A stretch of DNA of 64,000 nucleotides, taken from contig CP090851.1 of the NCBI GenBank assembly GCA_041879415.1, positions 806,001 through 870,000 on the forward strand. The letters run 5' to 3'. The translations under genes were made by a program, and so were the position numbers. Shown here piece after piece: positions 33,819-43,973 of this stretch (its first letter is position 1; each line of letters starts with the position of its first letter). The notes under the pieces are model-generated. The model made no database searches. It saw only the letters and a program-made list of their open reading frames with translations, and had not been told where the DNA came from. The stretch is from Vibrio chagasii (GTDB lineage Bacteria; Pseudomonadota; Gammaproteobacteria; Enterobacterales; Vibrionaceae).

Positions 33819-34013
33819 TTATTCTCCTTCATAGTCTTTCATGTTCAGTTGAGCTAACTCAAGCTCATATTCACATTTTCTTTTATTTAATTCTGTAAAT
33901 CCCTCTTTTGACTCACCATTTTTTAACTTATTTTCTATTTCAATCTTTAAAGTTGTGATTAATAAGCTTAATTCTTTTTTTCTGTAAAAATTATAAGTAT
34001 CTTCATTTAACAT
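33819..34013 (-). CDS. Hypothetical helical protein, 64 aa
   Basis: A short protein of two charged helices (KKELSLLITTLKIEIENKL and LNKRKCEYELELAQLNMK), likely a helical hairpin or coiled coil. The start follows AAAGGAGAA. It sits between co-directional genes with very short gaps. Confidence 0.55.
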   Translation of the reverse strand: MLNEDTYNFYRKKELSLLITTLKIEIENKLKNGESKEGFTELNKRKCEYELELAQLNMKDYEGE

Positions 34014-34051
34014 ATTTATTCTCCTTTGTTCAAGCTGTGTTTTATGTATAT

Positions 34052-34348
34052 TTATTTGATTACTATTTCTTCTTGATTTTCGATATGTGATAAAGTGCTT
34101 TCTATATAATCTTTTAGTGATTGTGTTCTGATATTCTCAACTTCCCAATCAAGTTTATATGTGTGAGAAAGTGAGGTGTCCAACTTACTCTCTATTAGCT
34201 TATACATTTCTTCAATTACTAATTGAACATCAAAGTAATTTAAGTTGAAATTATCAATCGTCTTATGAACTCTAAAATCAATTTTAAAACCTTTAGACTT
34301 AACTACTATCTTTAACTCTTTCATAAACTGTGAATACATATTTGTCAT
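34052..34348 (-). CDS. Hypothetical protein, 98 aa
   Basis: The ATG at 34348 is chosen because AAGGAG lies at the correct distance; the ATG two codons upstream would touch the ribosome site. The protein is alpha/beta with a basic N-terminal half (KELKIVVKSKGFKIDFRVHK) and an acidic C-terminus. It is the first gene of the leftward unit 34348-32893. The upstream GATATAAATATTAT resembles the promoters at 30000 and 20772. Function unknown. Confidence 0.55.
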   Translation of the reverse strand: MTNMYSQFMKELKIVVKSKGFKIDFRVHKTIDNFNLNYFDVQLVIEEMYKLIESKLDTSLSHTYKLDWEVENIRTQSLKDYIESTLSHIENQEEIVIK

Positions 34349-34514
34349 AATCATTCTCCTTATTTTATATAATATTTATATCATGTTTTTATTTGTTGTA
34401 AAGCGATACAATATAAGAATATTATTGTGCTATTGAAGAATCCTTATAAATAAAGGTTTTTAGTATATATAAATATTTTAATGCTTTTAAAGTATTGTAG
34501 AGCGACACTATAAA

Positions 34515-34547
34515 AACAAAAAAAACCACTCCGAAGAGTGGCTTTTT
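34515..34547 (-). terminator. Terminator of the element-borne symporter gene
   Basis: The stem CCACTC/GAGTGG with a CGAA loop is followed by eight T on the minus strand. The stem is nearly the same as the terminators at 145 and 2076, so this terminator probably belongs to the element. Confidence 0.85.
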
Positions 34548-34568
34548 GAAATTAATACTTAATATTAA

Positions 34569-35819
34569 TTAAGCTTGTTGATGTTTCATTTCTTCTTGTT
34601 TTTCTTCTTCAGCAATTGCGTCAATAATCACCGCACAAGCTGCATCACCTGTGATGTTTAAAGCAGTTCTGATCATATCGAAGATTCGGTCAAGAGCGAA
34701 AAGAAGCGGTAGACCCTCGATTGGGATACCTGCTGCCAATAGAACAGCAACAACTAAGAATGAAGGTCCAGGGACCCCTGCTTGACCCACAGCTCCGAGA
34801 GTAGACGTTACGATAATTGCAATGTATGCACCCATTGAAAGGTCAATGTTGAATAGCTGTGCAAAGAATACAGCTACAAGACCGTAATAGATTGCATTAC
34901 CACTCATATTGATTGTTGCACCTAATGGTAGAACAAATGAAGCAGTAGAATTCTTAACCCCTAGTTCATTTTCTACAGTGTCCATTGTCACTGGTAGAGT
35001 TGCCATTGATGAAGCAGTAGATAAAGCAACAGCTTGAGGTTTCTTCATCGCTACAAGGAATTTCTTTGCTGATGTTTTAGTTAGAACGTGAACCATCGCA
35101 GGGTAAACAACAAAACCAAAGATAAGGATTGCTGCGACATAAACAACGAATAGTTTAAATACAACCATTAGTGCGCTGAAACCAAATGTGCCTACAGCGT
35201 CAGCCATTAGACCGAATACACCAATTGGAGCTATGACCATTACACAATTAATCATCCAAACCATACTATCAACGATAGTATTCACGCCATTAAGAATAGG
35301 TTCACGTTTTTCTTTAGATTGCTTAGATAGTGCAATACCGAAGAATAGACAGAAGACTAGGATTTGTAGAATATTTGCTTCGTTAAGTGATTGAAAAACG
35401 TTGGTAGGGATCATACCTGTTATGGTAGCCCAAAAAGATGGTAACTCACCTTTAGAAGCGTATTCTGCCGAGAACATACCTTCAACACCAGAAACATCTA
35501 TACCAAGACCCGGTTTGAATACTTCACCCATCACTAACGCAAGAGCAACAGCAAGTGCGGAAGTTATACCGAAGAAGCCGAGAGTCGAAAGACCTACTTT
35601 ACCTGCGTTTGTGCTATTACCCAGACCTGCTGCACCTGAAATAAGTGCAACAGCAACTAAAGGGATAACAAGCATTTTGATTAGATTGATGAAAATTGCG
35701 CCTAGTGGTGCGAACATTGAAGCTGATTCGCCCAAAATAGCACCTACAGCCGTACCAACGACCATTGCAACTACGACTTGAAAGCCGATATTGCTCATTA
35801 AAGATTTGCTTTGCGACAC
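34569..35819 (-). CDS. Dicarboxylate/amino acid:cation symporter, element-borne full-length copy
   Basis: The 416-residue protein is a complete DAACS-family transporter (GltP/SstT type). It has the serine-rich hairpin TASSMATLPVT, the family signature STASFVLPLGATINMSGNA and about eight hydrophobic helices. It imports dicarboxylates or acidic amino acids with Na+ or H+. The first half is nearly the same protein as the truncated host gene to its right, but codon use is shifted to A and T and many silent sites differ. The start is GTG at 35819 with AGAGGTTCAGGA upstream, and the host copy has the matching leader. It lies just inside the element border, in the host gene's direction, so it replaces the disrupted gene. 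Confidence 0.9.
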   Translation of the reverse strand: MSQSKSLMSNIGFQVVVAMVVGTAVGAILGESASMFAPLGAIFINLIKMLVIPLVAVALISGAAGLGNSTNAGKVGLSTLGFFGITSALAVALALVMGEVFKPGLGIDVSGVEGMFSAEYASKGELPSFWATITGMIPTNVFQSLNEANILQILVFCLFFGIALSKQSKEKREPILNGVNTIVDSMVWMINCVMVIAPIGVFGLMADAVGTFGFSALMVVFKLFVVYVAAILIFGFVVYPAMVHVLTKTSAKKFLVAMKKPQAVALSTASSMATLPVTMDTVENELGVKNSTASFVLPLGATINMSGNAIYYGLVAVFFAQLFNIDLSMGAYIAIIVTSTLGAVGQAGVPGPSFLVVAVLLAAGIPIEGLPLLFALDRIFDMIRTALNITGDAACAVIIDAIAEEEKQEEMKHQQA

Positions 35820-35938
35820 GTCCTGAACCTCTTAGAGTGTTGTGTTTGAAAAGAAAATAAAAATTAGAAATATTTTTTTTGAAGAATATTTTTGATTTTT
35901 ATCTTTATATACAGAAGGTTAGGTGGGTTTAAAGTTCG

Positions 35939-36538
35939 CTAAACTTTACTTTTTATTATCTTGATCATCCAAACCATCGCGTCAACAATCGCATTTACGC
36001 CATTGATGATAGGCTCACGTTTTTCTTTCGCTTGCTTAGAAAGTGCAATACCAAAGAACAAGCAGAAAACTAGGATTTGCAGAATGTTTGCTTCGTTCAA
36101 TGATTGGAAAACGTTGGTAGGGATCATGCCAGTGATGGTTGCCCAGAACGTTGGCAGTTCGCCTTTCGCAGCGTACTCAGAAGAGAACATGCCTTCTACG
36201 CCAGAAACATCGATACCACGACCTGGTTCGAATACTTCACCCATTACAAGCGCTAGCGCTACAGCAAGTGCAGACGTTAGTGCGAAGTAACCTAGGGTTG
36301 TGATACCAACCTTACCAGCAGATGAGCTATTACCTAGGCCTGCTGCACCTGAAATTAGGGCAACCGCAACTAGAGGGATAACCAGCATCTTGATCAAGTT
36401 GATGAAGATTGCACCCAGTGGAGCGAACATTGTTGCGCTGTCACCCATCATTGCACCGACTAGGGTACCGATGAACATTGCAATAACGACTTGAACGCCA
36501 ATATTGCTTAGTAAACTCTTTTCTTTTAACACTTCCAT
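35939..36538 (-). pseudogene. Chromosomal symporter gene truncated by element insertion (5' part)
   Basis: About 190 codons of a DAACS symporter (from SNIGVQVVIAM to VDAMVWMI) are followed by an unrelated end, KIIKSKV, and stop. The family needs about 400 residues, so this product cannot work. Codon use is host-like, unlike the copy at 34569. The start is either ATG at 36538 or, by alignment with the element's copy and its leader, GTG at 36532. Its promoter could now drive the element's complete copy, which begins 120 bp beyond the stop in the same direction. Confidence 0.85.
35955..35973. other. Right boundary of the integrated element (attachment-site half)
   Basis: Read on the minus strand, the host symporter frame keeps homology through ATGGTTTGGATGATCAA and then changes to an unrelated AT-rich sequence that stops after seven codons. 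The element's own copy continues normally from the same point (35270-35250). The crossover therefore lies at or close to 35961. TCATCCAAACCAT is common to both copies and may be part of the attachment core. The other half should be found at the left end, outside the window. Confidence 0.65.
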
Positions 36539-36710
36539 AACCTCTGTGCTACTAAATATAAAATTCCCAGAATTACTTACCAATGTACGTTGTACCATTG
36601 GATAAATATTTCGCGAGGAGTTTTACACGTATCCTTTACATTTATCAATATGAGCTGAGATGAAAGTACGCCAAAAATTGTAGGTCCAACGTTGTTTGGT
36701 GTTTTTTTAT

Positions 36711-36740
36711 ACCAAAGCAAACGTTTGCTTTGGTTTTTTC
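36711..36740 (+). other. 24-bp perfect palindrome followed by a T run
   Basis: ACCAAAGCAAAC and GTTTGCTTTGGT form a perfect palindrome at 36711-36734, followed by T's on the plus strand, like an intrinsic terminator. No plus-strand gene ends here. It lies about 170 bp upstream of the symporter start and might be an operator, the end of a small RNA, or a relic. The rest of the gap 36599-37007 shows no gene I trust. Confidence 0.5.
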
Positions 36741-37007
36741 TTAGAGTGGTATTGGGTTGATTTATAAATGTGTTATGAGTGCGTGTTTTGTGAATGAATC
36801 TGGTTATTTGGTAATGATAAACATCCATTAACATTTCCTTTTCAAGTTGGAGCTTTTTTTGAGCAGGTAGAAGGTGGTGAACTTAAGCGAGTGTGTTGTG
36901 CGAAATTTAGCCTGAACTATGCTTAAGGTATCGATTTATTACCAAGATGTTACCTTTGCGCTTTAAATAAAACGTCTATCTAGCATCTCAGTTGTAAGGA
37001 GAGAGAC

Positions 37008-38414
37008 ATGACTTTTATTTTAAAGTACTTGTTCGCATTTCTTCTGTTGTTCAGCTCGGTAAATGTTCAAGCCGATGATGTTTGGGTGATTGAGGTGAAT
37101 GGAGGTATCGGCCCAGCAACCAGTGATTACCTAACAAGAGAGATAGAGCAAGCCCACGATGAGCAAGCAAAGCTCATCATATTAAAAATGAACACGCCTG
37201 GAGGACTAGACTCTTCGATGCGTGACATCATTCGTGCCATTACCACTTCACCCATTCCGATTGCTACTTGGGTTGGACCAGCAGGTTCACGGGGGGCAAG
37301 TGCTGGGACTTATATCTTACTTGCTAGTCACATCGCCTCTATGGCTCCCGGGACAAATTTGGGGGCTGCCACTCCTGTGTCACTTGGCGGAGGGAAGGCG
37401 CCAACTAATCCGTTATCTCCTCAAGATGACGCCAATAATGATGATATCACCACAGATAATGAGCAAGGCTCAATGAAAGAAGAGAGCTCCGAGCAAGTAA
37501 AAGCCACTACCGCGATGGAGAAGAAGGTGATTAATGATGCTTCGGCTTACATTGTTGGCTTAGCTAAGCTTCACAACCGAAATGAAGAGTGGGCCGAAAA
37601 AGCGGTAAGAGAAGCGGCGAGTTTGGATTCCGAGAATGCTCTTGAGTTGAATGTGATTGATTTCATTGCCAGCGACCTGCAACAGTTGGTCGAAATGAGT
37701 AACGGCCGCACCATCATGATTAGTGGCATCAACCAGAACATAGAACTTAATGACGTGGCCTTTGTCGAGAGAGAGCAAGATTGGCGCTTTAGTTTGCTCT
37801 CGGTAATAACGAATCCGAACGTTGCATACATCTTAATGCTGATTGGTATTTATGGTCTGCTACTTGAGTTTTATAACCCAGGTGTCGGCTTGCCAGGAGT
37901 GCTTGGTGGCATTTGTTTGGTATTGGCTATGTATTCCTTACAAATGTTGCCTGTGAGCTATGCAGGTCTCGCCCTCATTTTGCTCGGTATTGCTTTGATG
38001 GTCGCCGAAGCCTTTAGTCCGAGTTTTGGTATTTTCGGCTTGGGGGGCGTTGCTGCGTTTTCGCTCGGTTCCATCATGTTGATGGACACTGAAGTACCAG
38101 GCTACCAAATCGCATTACCGCTAATTATCGGGATAAGTTTGTTCTCCGTTGCCTTTATCGTCGTAACACTCTCTATGTTAGCTCGAGTAAGAAGCAAGCC
38201 TGTGACCACTGGGATGGAAGCAGTGGTCGGTGAGACAGGTAAGGTGATCAGCGGTTTTCCTGGCGCGGGTAGAGTACTTGTTGCTGGCGAAATTTGGCAA
38301 GCCCAATGCATTAGTGAGCTGCAAGTAGGGCAGAGTGTCAGAGTCACCAAGCTAACAGGACTTTCTTTAGATGTTGAAGCTCTTTCTGATGAGACATCAT
38401 CGAAAACTGGTTAG
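37008..38414 (+). CDS. NfeD-family membrane serine protease (ClpP-class)
   Basis: The 468-residue protein has a signal peptide (to about VQA|DD), a ClpP/SppA-like protease domain (about 25-220) with the nucleophile context GPAGSRGASAGTY, an insert rich in Asp and Glu, then four membrane helices (about 265-390) and a C-terminal OB-fold NfeD domain (METGMEAVVGETG to the end). These enzymes work with a slipin partner on membrane proteins; the P. horikoshii homologue cleaves stomatin. The slipin gene follows 69 bp downstream, which supports the pairing. The start follows AAGGAGAGAG. Confidence 0.9.
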   Translation: MTFILKYLFAFLLLFSSVNVQADDVWVIEVNGGIGPATSDYLTREIEQAHDEQAKLIILKMNTPGGLDSSMRDIIRAITTSPIPIATWVGPAGSRGASAGTYILLASHIASMAPGTNLGAATPVSLGGGKAPTNPLSPQDDANNDDITTDNEQGSMKEESSEQVKATTAMEKKVINDASAYIVGLAKLHNRNEEWAEKAVREAASLDSENALELNVIDFIASDLQQLVEMSNGRTIMISGINQNIELNDVAFVEREQDWRFSLLSVITNPNVAYILMLIGIYGLLLEFYNPGVGLPGVLGGICLVLAMYSLQMLPVSYAGLALILLGIALMVAEAFSPSFGIFGLGGVAAFSLGSIMLMDTEVPGYQIALPLIIGISLFSVAFIVVTLSMLARVRSKPVTTGMEAVVGETGKVISGFPGAGRVLVAGEIWQAQCISELQVGQSVRVTKLTGLSLDVEALSDETSSKTG

Positions 38415-38483
38415 TGCTTAATGAGAGGGTTAACTCGAAGGACTTATTCATTGTTGAGTCATCGTTACCACTAGGGGGCGGTT

Positions 38484-39281
38484 ATGTTTATACACACTAT
38501 AGGTATTGTCATCGTGCTGGTTGTCTTGCTGATCGCCAGTATGTTCAGAGTACTACGCGAGTACGAGCGTGCAGTGGTCTTCTTCCTTGGGCGCTTTTAC
38601 GACGTGAAAGGGCCAGGGTTAATTATCATCATTCCTTTCATTCAACAAATGGTGCGAGTCGATCTACGAACCATTGTATTGGATGTTCCCACACAAGACT
38701 TGATCACTAGAGATAACGTGTCCGTGAAGGTTAACGCTGTGGTTTACTTCAGAGTGCTGGATCCTAAGATGGCGATCAATAATGTTGAGAACTATCTTGA
38801 GGCGACCAGTCAGCTCTCCCAAACCACACTGAGATCAGTTTTAGGTCAGCATGAATTAGATGAACTGTTGTCTGAACGTGAAGAGCTCAACAGAGATCTC
38901 CAATCGATTCTTGATCAGCACACTGATAACTGGGGGATCAAGATCGCCAACGTTGAGATCAAGCATGTCGATCTGGATGACAGTATGGTGCGAGCTCTGG
39001 CTAAACAAGCAGAGGCTGAACGTTCTCGCCGAGCTAAGGTGATACACGCGACCGGTGAACTTGAAGCATCCACCAAGCTAAGAGAAGCCGCCGATGTGCT
39101 AAACAAAGCGCCTAACGCCATCCAATTGCGTTATATGCAGACATTGACCGAAGTGGCGAATGAGCGTACCACCACCATCGTATTTCCTATGCCTGTCGAT
39201 TTAGTGGATAAAATCACTGATCCAATAAAAGCGACGCTCAGTGAGGCTGCGATTAAGAAAGCGATGAAATCCGATGATTAG
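38484..39281 (+). CDS. Slipin / SPFH (stomatin-like) membrane scaffold protein
   Basis: The 265-residue protein has one N-terminal membrane helix (about 3-20), then the SPFH/band 7 domain: [14 protein letters not shown], then [13 protein letters not shown] and [16 protein letters not shown] helical region rich in Ala and Glu ([20 protein letters not shown]) follows. Such proteins oligomerise in the inner membrane and partner NfeD proteases. The start is preceded by AGGGGG. An overlapping frame from 38414 has no coding features and was left out. Confidence 0.9.
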   Translation: MFIHTIGIVIVLVVLLIASMFRVLREYERAVVFFLGRFYDVKGPGLIIIIPFIQQMVRVDLRTIVLDVPTQDLITRDNVSVKVNAVVYFRVLDPKMAINNVENYLEATSQLSQTTLRSVLGQHELDELLSEREELNRDLQSILDQHTDNWGIKIANVEIKHVDLDDSMVRALAKQAEAERSRRAKVIHATGELEASTKLREAADVLNKAPNAIQLRYMQTLTEVANERTTTIVFPMPVDLVDKITDPIKATLSEAAIKKAMKSDD

Positions 39282-39303
39282 CCAGGGTTTCTGGCTGCAA
39301 TAA

Positions 39304-39331
39304 AAAAGGCGTCACATCTGTGGCGCCTTTT
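39304..39331. terminator. Bidirectional terminator between slipin and trpA
   Basis: The stem AAAAGGCG-CAC/GTG-CGCCTTTT has A and T runs on both sides. It serves the rightward slipin gene and the leftward trp operon. Confidence 0.85.
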
Positions 39332-39364
39332 GAATTTAACGTCGTGTATAGCAGGTGCTAACCA

Positions 39365-40171
39365 TTACTTCTGTGTTGCCGCTTTCATCGGCGCAACGAA
39401 CTCTGCCAGTGTTTTAAGCATTTCTTCTGGTTGTTCGACGTTGTTTTCAATGATTTTTACAACGGCTGAGCCAGAGATAGCACCGGCAGCGCCTGCTTGA
39501 ATAGCTTCTTTTACTTGCTCAGGAGCTGAGATACCGAAACCTAGTAGTGCTGGTGGCGCATCAAACTTGTTCAAACGGTCAAGCAGTGCGGTTACTGGCA
39601 TGTTTGCTTTAGTTTCAGCGCCAGTTACGCCTGCACGAGAAAGTAGGTAAGTGTAGCCACCACCTAGTTCTGAAACAGACTTAAGCGTTTCATCACTCGC
39701 TGTTGGCGGAGCAATAAATATTGGGTGAACGCCAAACTTCTTCGCTGCCGCAACAAACTCACCACTTTCGTTGGTTGGTACGTCTGCAATCAGTACCGAG
39801 TCGATACCAGCATTCGCACAACGCTCGTAGAAGTTCTCAATACCACGTGCATAAACCAAGTTTGCGTACATCAGTAGGCCGATTGGTAGCTCTGGGTATT
39901 TCGCGCGGATTTGACCAATAAGATCAAAACACACATCCGGCGTTACTTTAGAATCTAACGCACGAATGTTCGCACCTTGGATTGTTGGACCATCAGCCAG
40001 TGGATCTGAGAATGGGATACCAAGTTCAAGGGCGTCAGCACCTGCTTCAACCAAAGTTTCCATGATCTTAAGAGACTGTTCAGCGTTAGGATCGCCAACC
40101 GTTACGAATGGTACAAATGCGCCTTGATTCTTTTCAGCTAAGCGAGTGAAGAGTGATTGATAGCGATCCAT
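39365..40171 (-). CDS. trpA: Tryptophan synthase alpha subunit
   Basis: The 268-residue protein cleaves indole-3-glycerol phosphate to indole and glyceraldehyde 3-phosphate. The catalytic residues are in place: Glu49 in [10 protein letters not shown] and Asp60 in LADGP. The phosphate-binding GFGIS and SGSAVV loops are near the C-terminus. Its start overlaps the stop of trpB by one base (both at 40171), the usual coupling for subunits made in equal amounts. It is the last gene of the trp operon. Confidence 0.97.
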   Translation of the reverse strand: MDRYQSLFTRLAEKNQGAFVPFVTVGDPNAEQSLKIMETLVEAGADALELGIPFSDPLADGPTIQGANIRALDSKVTPDVCFDLIGQIRAKYPELPIGLLMYANLVYARGIENFYERCANAGIDSVLIADVPTNESGEFVAAAKKFGVHPIFIAPPTASDETLKSVSELGGGYTYLLSRAGVTGAETKANMPVTALLDRLNKFDAPPALLGFGISAPEQVKEAIQAGAAGAISGSAVVKIIENNVEQPEEMLKTLAEFVAPMKAATQK

Positions 40172-41361
40172 TATAGTGCTCCTTTCGCTTCAAGAATGTC
40201 ATGTACAGTGAAGATGTCTTTATCACCACGGCCAGATAGGTTAACCACCAGAAGTTGCTCTTTTTCAGGTTCCGCTTGAGCCATTTTCAACGCGTGTGCA
40301 ACGGCGTGAGATGATTCTAGAGCAGGGATAATACCTTCGTTGCGAGCAATTGCTTGGAACGCTTCTAGTGCTTCGTCATCGGTTACGTTGTCGTATTCCG
40401 CACGGCCAATTGCATTTAGGTGAGCGTGCTGTGGGCCAACGGAAGGGAAGTCTAGACCTGCAGACACAGAGTAAGATTCTTCTACTTGGCCGTTCTCATC
40501 TTGCATTAGTGGCGCTTTCATACCAAAGAAGATGCCCGTCTTGCCGTGTTTTAGTGGCGCACCGTGTTGGTCGGTATCAATACCTTTACCAGCTGGCTCT
40601 ACACCGATTAGGCGAACGCTTTCTTCTTCGATGAAATCAGCGAACATGCCGATAGCGTTAGAGCCGCCACCCACACAAGCGATAACTGCATCTGGAAGGC
40701 GACCTTCACGTGCAAGAATCTGGTTCTTGGTTTCTTCACCAATCATACGTTGGAAGTCACGAACGATGGTTGGGAATGGGTGAGGACCTGCAGCCGTACC
40801 TAGCAGGTAGTGCGCATCTTCATAAGTTGCAGACCAGTCACGTAGAGCTTCGTTACACGCATCTTTCAGTGTTGCTGAACCAGAATGAACCGGGATAACC
40901 TCTGCGCCCATTAGCTTCATACGGAATACATTCGGGCTTTGACGCTCAACGTCTTTTGCACCCATGTAAACACGACACTTAAGGCCCAATAGAGCACAAG
41001 CAAGAGCCGTCGCTACACCGTGTTGGCCCGCACCTGTTTCAGCGATGATCTCATTTTTGCCCATGCGCTTAGCAAGTAGAGCCTGACCAAGTACCTGGTT
41101 AGTTTTGTGTGCGCCACCGTGAAGTAGGTCTTCACGTTTTAGGTAAAGTTTGGTCTTTGTACCTTTAGTTAGGTTGCGAGTCAGCGTTAGCGCTGTTGGA
41201 CGACCTGCGTACTCTTGAAGTAGCGTCATGAATTCACTGCGGAATTCAGGATCGGCTTGCGCATCGATAAATGCTTGTTCAAGTTGGTCTAGTGCTGGCA
41301 CTAGGATCTGCGGTACGTATTGACCACCGTATTCACCGAAGTAGGCATCGAGTTTAGCCAT
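40171..41361 (-). CDS. trpB: Tryptophan synthase beta subunit
   Basis: The 396-residue protein condenses indole with serine using PLP. The PLP lysine is Lys86 in GGAHKTNQ, the phosphate loop is GGGSNAIG, and EHD-type residues lie in the usual places. It forms the alpha2-beta2 channelling complex with TrpA. It is separated from trpCF by 142 bp, longer than other gaps in the operon; the gap contains a hairpin-like GAGCTT/AAAGCTC but no clear terminator. Confidence 0.97.
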   Translation of the reverse strand: MAKLDAYFGEYGGQYVPQILVPALDQLEQAFIDAQADPEFRSEFMTLLQEYAGRPTALTLTRNLTKGTKTKLYLKREDLLHGGAHKTNQVLGQALLAKRMGKNEIIAETGAGQHGVATALACALLGLKCRVYMGAKDVERQSPNVFRMKLMGAEVIPVHSGSATLKDACNEALRDWSATYEDAHYLLGTAAGPHPFPTIVRDFQRMIGEETKNQILAREGRLPDAVIACVGGGSNAIGMFADFIEEESVRLIGVEPAGKGIDTDQHGAPLKHGKTGIFFGMKAPLMQDENGQVEESYSVSAGLDFPSVGPQHAHLNAIGRAEYDNVTDDEALEAFQAIARNEGIIPALESSHAVAHALKMAQAEPEKEQLLVVNLSGRGDKDIFTVHDILEAKGAL

Positions 41362-41503
41362 TGTGTTATTCCTTCAATTCTATTGGAGTGTCTTCACCCC
41401 AAGTCATTTAGTCTTGTTTGAGCTTCGCAAAGGCAAAGCTCACAAATATGTTTTAGTTTCCGCTTTCTAGCTCTAGTTCTGGTTTTTGCTTTTAGAAGCC
41501 AGA

Positions 41504-42943
41504 CTAGTAATTACGAATCGCTGCAAAAGCGCGTTGCAGTTTGTCTGCGTCTTTTTTACCTGGAGCAGATTCAACACCAGAGTTTAGATCTAAGCCTAAG
41601 CAGCCCAACTTAGCCGCTTGGTTAGCATTTTCTGGGTTTAGACCGCCTGCCAACATGATCGCACTTTGGTTGTTGATCAGGCTCCAATCGAATGCTTGGC
41701 CAGTACCGCCTGTTTGAGAGCCCACTTTAGTATCTAGCAGATGGCGAGTCACGTTGCTTTCCAGTAATTCCGGTAACGCGCTCTCAGCATCGCAAGAAAC
41801 ACCATAAGCTTTCCAAATTTCAACGCTTTCAGGCAGAGATTGTTTTAGCTCATCAACGTACGCTTGAGACTCATCACCGTGCAGTTGTACAGCAAACAAA
41901 CCGAGCTCTGAAACTGTATTAGCTACGTCCGCAACGCTGTGATTTTGGAACACGCCGACGTAGTTCAAAGGTGCACCGCTCATCGTCAAACGAGCCGCTT
42001 CAATATCTACATGACGTTTAGACGCTTCAACGAAAATCAGACCACCGAATACCGCGCCTGCTTGGTACGCTTTTGCTGCATCATCGGAGTGAGTTAAACC
42101 ACATACCTTGTTTTCGCCAAGCGTTACTTTGCGAACGGCCAGTTCGAGGTTCTTTTCTGCCATAAGAGAGCTACCAATTAGGAAGCCATCGGCAAATGTT
42201 GAAAGGTCACGTACTTGCTGGTGTGTGTAGATGCCAGACTCTGAAATTACGATTGCATTAGGTGCTAGTTCACGAAGTAGTGGGGCTAGTTCTTTCGTAC
42301 GATTCAAATCCGTCGACAGGTCACGCAGGTTACGGTTGTTAATGCCGATCACCTTAGCGTTTAAAGCCACTGCGCGGTGCAGCTCTTCTTCATTGCTGAC
42401 TTCTGTAAGCACACCCATGTTCAGTGAATGAGCAACCTCAGCAAGTGCTTGGTACTCTTCGTCATTCAACACCGATAGCATCAACAAGATCGCATCTGCT
42501 GAGTAGTGACGAGCGAGATAAACTTGGTAGGTATCAACCATGAAGTCTTTACATAGGATCGGCTGCTTAGCGATGCTGCGAACCTTTGGTAAAAACTCAA
42601 AGTCACCTTGGAAGTACTTTTCGTCGGTTAACACTGAAATTGCGTTAGCGTGGTTGTTATAAACCGATGCAATGTAGTCCAAGTCAAAGTCGTCACGGAT
42701 CAAACCTTTCGACGGTGATGCCTTTTTACATTCAGTAATGAAAACCGTTTGTTCACCACTCAGAGCTTCGTAAAAACTGCGGTCTGAGTTGGTTAAAGCG
42801 GCTTTGAACTCGTCAAGAGGCTGAGTTTGTTTACGCGCTTCAACCCACTGGTATTTATCACGAACGATTTTTGCTAATACTTCCGCCATTTCAGCTTCTT
42901 TAACTGAAACGTGGGTCGACAGTTTATCGGTAGTCTGTGTCAT
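41504..42943 (-). CDS. trpCF: Indole-3-glycerol phosphate synthase / phosphoribosylanthranilate isomerase
   Basis: This bifunctional protein has an N-terminal IGPS barrel (about 30-280, with ITECKKASPSKGLI) and a C-terminal PRAI barrel (from VCGLTHSDDA, then LDLNSGVESAPGKKD). It catalyses two consecutive steps, as in other gammaproteobacteria. I take ATG at 42943 (MTQTTDK), giving 479 residues; the frame is open for 18 more codons upstream, which would overlap trpD's end. The gap from trpD is 25 bp. Confidence 0.95.
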   Translation of the reverse strand: MTQTTDKLSTHVSVKEAEMAEVLAKIVRDKYQWVEARKQTQPLDEFKAALTNSDRSFYEALSGEQTVFITECKKASPSKGLIRDDFDLDYIASVYNNHANAISVLTDEKYFQGDFEFLPKVRSIAKQPILCKDFMVDTYQVYLARHYSADAILLMLSVLNDEEYQALAEVAHSLNMGVLTEVSNEEELHRAVALNAKVIGINNRNLRDLSTDLNRTKELAPLLRELAPNAIVISESGIYTHQQVRDLSTFADGFLIGSSLMAEKNLELAVRKVTLGENKVCGLTHSDDAAKAYQAGAVFGGLIFVEASKRHVDIEAARLTMSGAPLNYVGVFQNHSVADVANTVSELGLFAVQLHGDESQAYVDELKQSLPESVEIWKAYGVSCDAESALPELLESNVTRHLLDTKVGSQTGGTGQAFDWSLINNQSAIMLAGGLNPENANQAAKLGCLGLDLNSGVESAPGKKDADKLQRAFAAIRNY

Positions 42944-42968
42944 GTTCTTTGTCTCAATTCGTCGTTCG

Positions 42969-43964
42969 TTAGGCGTGCGCTGCAAGCTTTTGTACAAGCT
43001 CGTACGCTTTGCCAGAATTCATCGCATCAATGGCTTGTTGTGCGTTGGCTTTTAGGTCTTCGTGACCAAATAGACGCATCAGTAGAGCAACGTTCACGGC
43101 CACTGCGCCAACTTGGGCTTCAGTGCCTTTACCCGTAAGGATATTGGTTGTGATGGCTTTGTTTTCCTCTGGCTCGCCACCCTTGATAGCTTCAAGAGGG
43201 TGAGTGTTCAAACCAAAGTCAGCCGGTGTCACGGTGTATTCGTGAATCGCACCATCTTTGATTTCTGCAACCATGGTTTCGCCGTGAATTGCTACCTCAT
43301 CAAGGCCGCTACCGTGAACAACTGCTGCGCGCTTCATACCCATTTGCAGCATGGTTTCCGCGATAGGGCGCACTAGCTCTTTGCTGTAAACACCCATTAG
43401 TTCGATGTTAGGGCGAGCAGGGTTAATCAATGGGCCAAGGATGTTGAAGATGGTACGTGTTTTCATGGTTTGACGAACAGGCATCGCATGACGTACACCA
43501 CCGTGGTATTGCGGAGCAAATAGGAACGCTACACCTAATTCATCGACAGCAGTTCGAGTGTCTTCTGCCGTCATCGCTAGGTTGATACCAAATGAATCCA
43601 GTAGATCAGAAGAGCCTGATTTGCTCGATACACTGCGGTTACCGTGTTTCGCAACTTTTAAACCACAAGCAGCGGCAACAAATGCTGAAGTCGTCGAAAT
43701 ATTAATGGTGTTGTGACCGTCGCCACCGGTACCAACGATGTCTGCAAAGTCGTAATCAGGGCGTGGGAACGGGTTTGCATTAGCAAGCAGTGCTTTCGCA
43801 GCGCCGGCTATTTCTTCTGGCGTCTCACCTTTGATTTTCAGAGCAGTCAGTGCAGAAGCCATCAGGATTGGGTCTAGTTCACCCTTAATGATAACGTCGA
43901 ATAACTGTTGGCTTTCTTCTTGAGTAAGAGACTGCTGTTCGTAAAGTTTATTAATCTGTTCCAT
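42969..43964 (-). CDS. trpD: Anthranilate phosphoribosyltransferase
   Basis: The 331-residue protein transfers phosphoribose from PRPP to anthranilate. The PRPP-binding glycine-rich loop [18 protein letters not shown] is at about 79-96, and the KHGNRSVSS motif follows. In this operon TrpD is separate from TrpG, unlike the E. coli fusion. The gap from trpG is 9 bp, so the genes are co-transcribed. Confidence 0.96.
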   Translation of the reverse strand: MEQINKLYEQQSLTQEESQQLFDVIIKGELDPILMASALTALKIKGETPEEIAGAAKALLANANPFPRPDYDFADIVGTGGDGHNTINISTTSAFVAAACGLKVAKHGNRSVSSKSGSSDLLDSFGINLAMTAEDTRTAVDELGVAFLFAPQYHGGVRHAMPVRQTMKTRTIFNILGPLINPARPNIELMGVYSKELVRPIAETMLQMGMKRAAVVHGSGLDEVAIHGETMVAEIKDGAIHEYTVTPADFGLNTHPLEAIKGGEPEENKAITTNILTGKGTEAQVGAVAVNVALLMRLFGHEDLKANAQQAIDAMNSGKAYELVQKLAAHA

Positions 43965-43973
43965 GATCGTTTC

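Noticed and set aside
1..35960. Prophage
   Set aside because: No capsid, tail, terminase or lysis gene is seen; the recognisable genes are of conjugation, partition and antirestriction type.
36577..36834. Leftward 85-codon frame upstream of the truncated symporter
   Set aside because: It spans the 24-bp palindrome, overlaps the symporter leader and has no recognisable features.
38414..38710. Open frame overlapping the slipin gene start
   Set aside because: It lies in another frame over a well-conserved SPFH gene, has atypical composition and no ribosome site.
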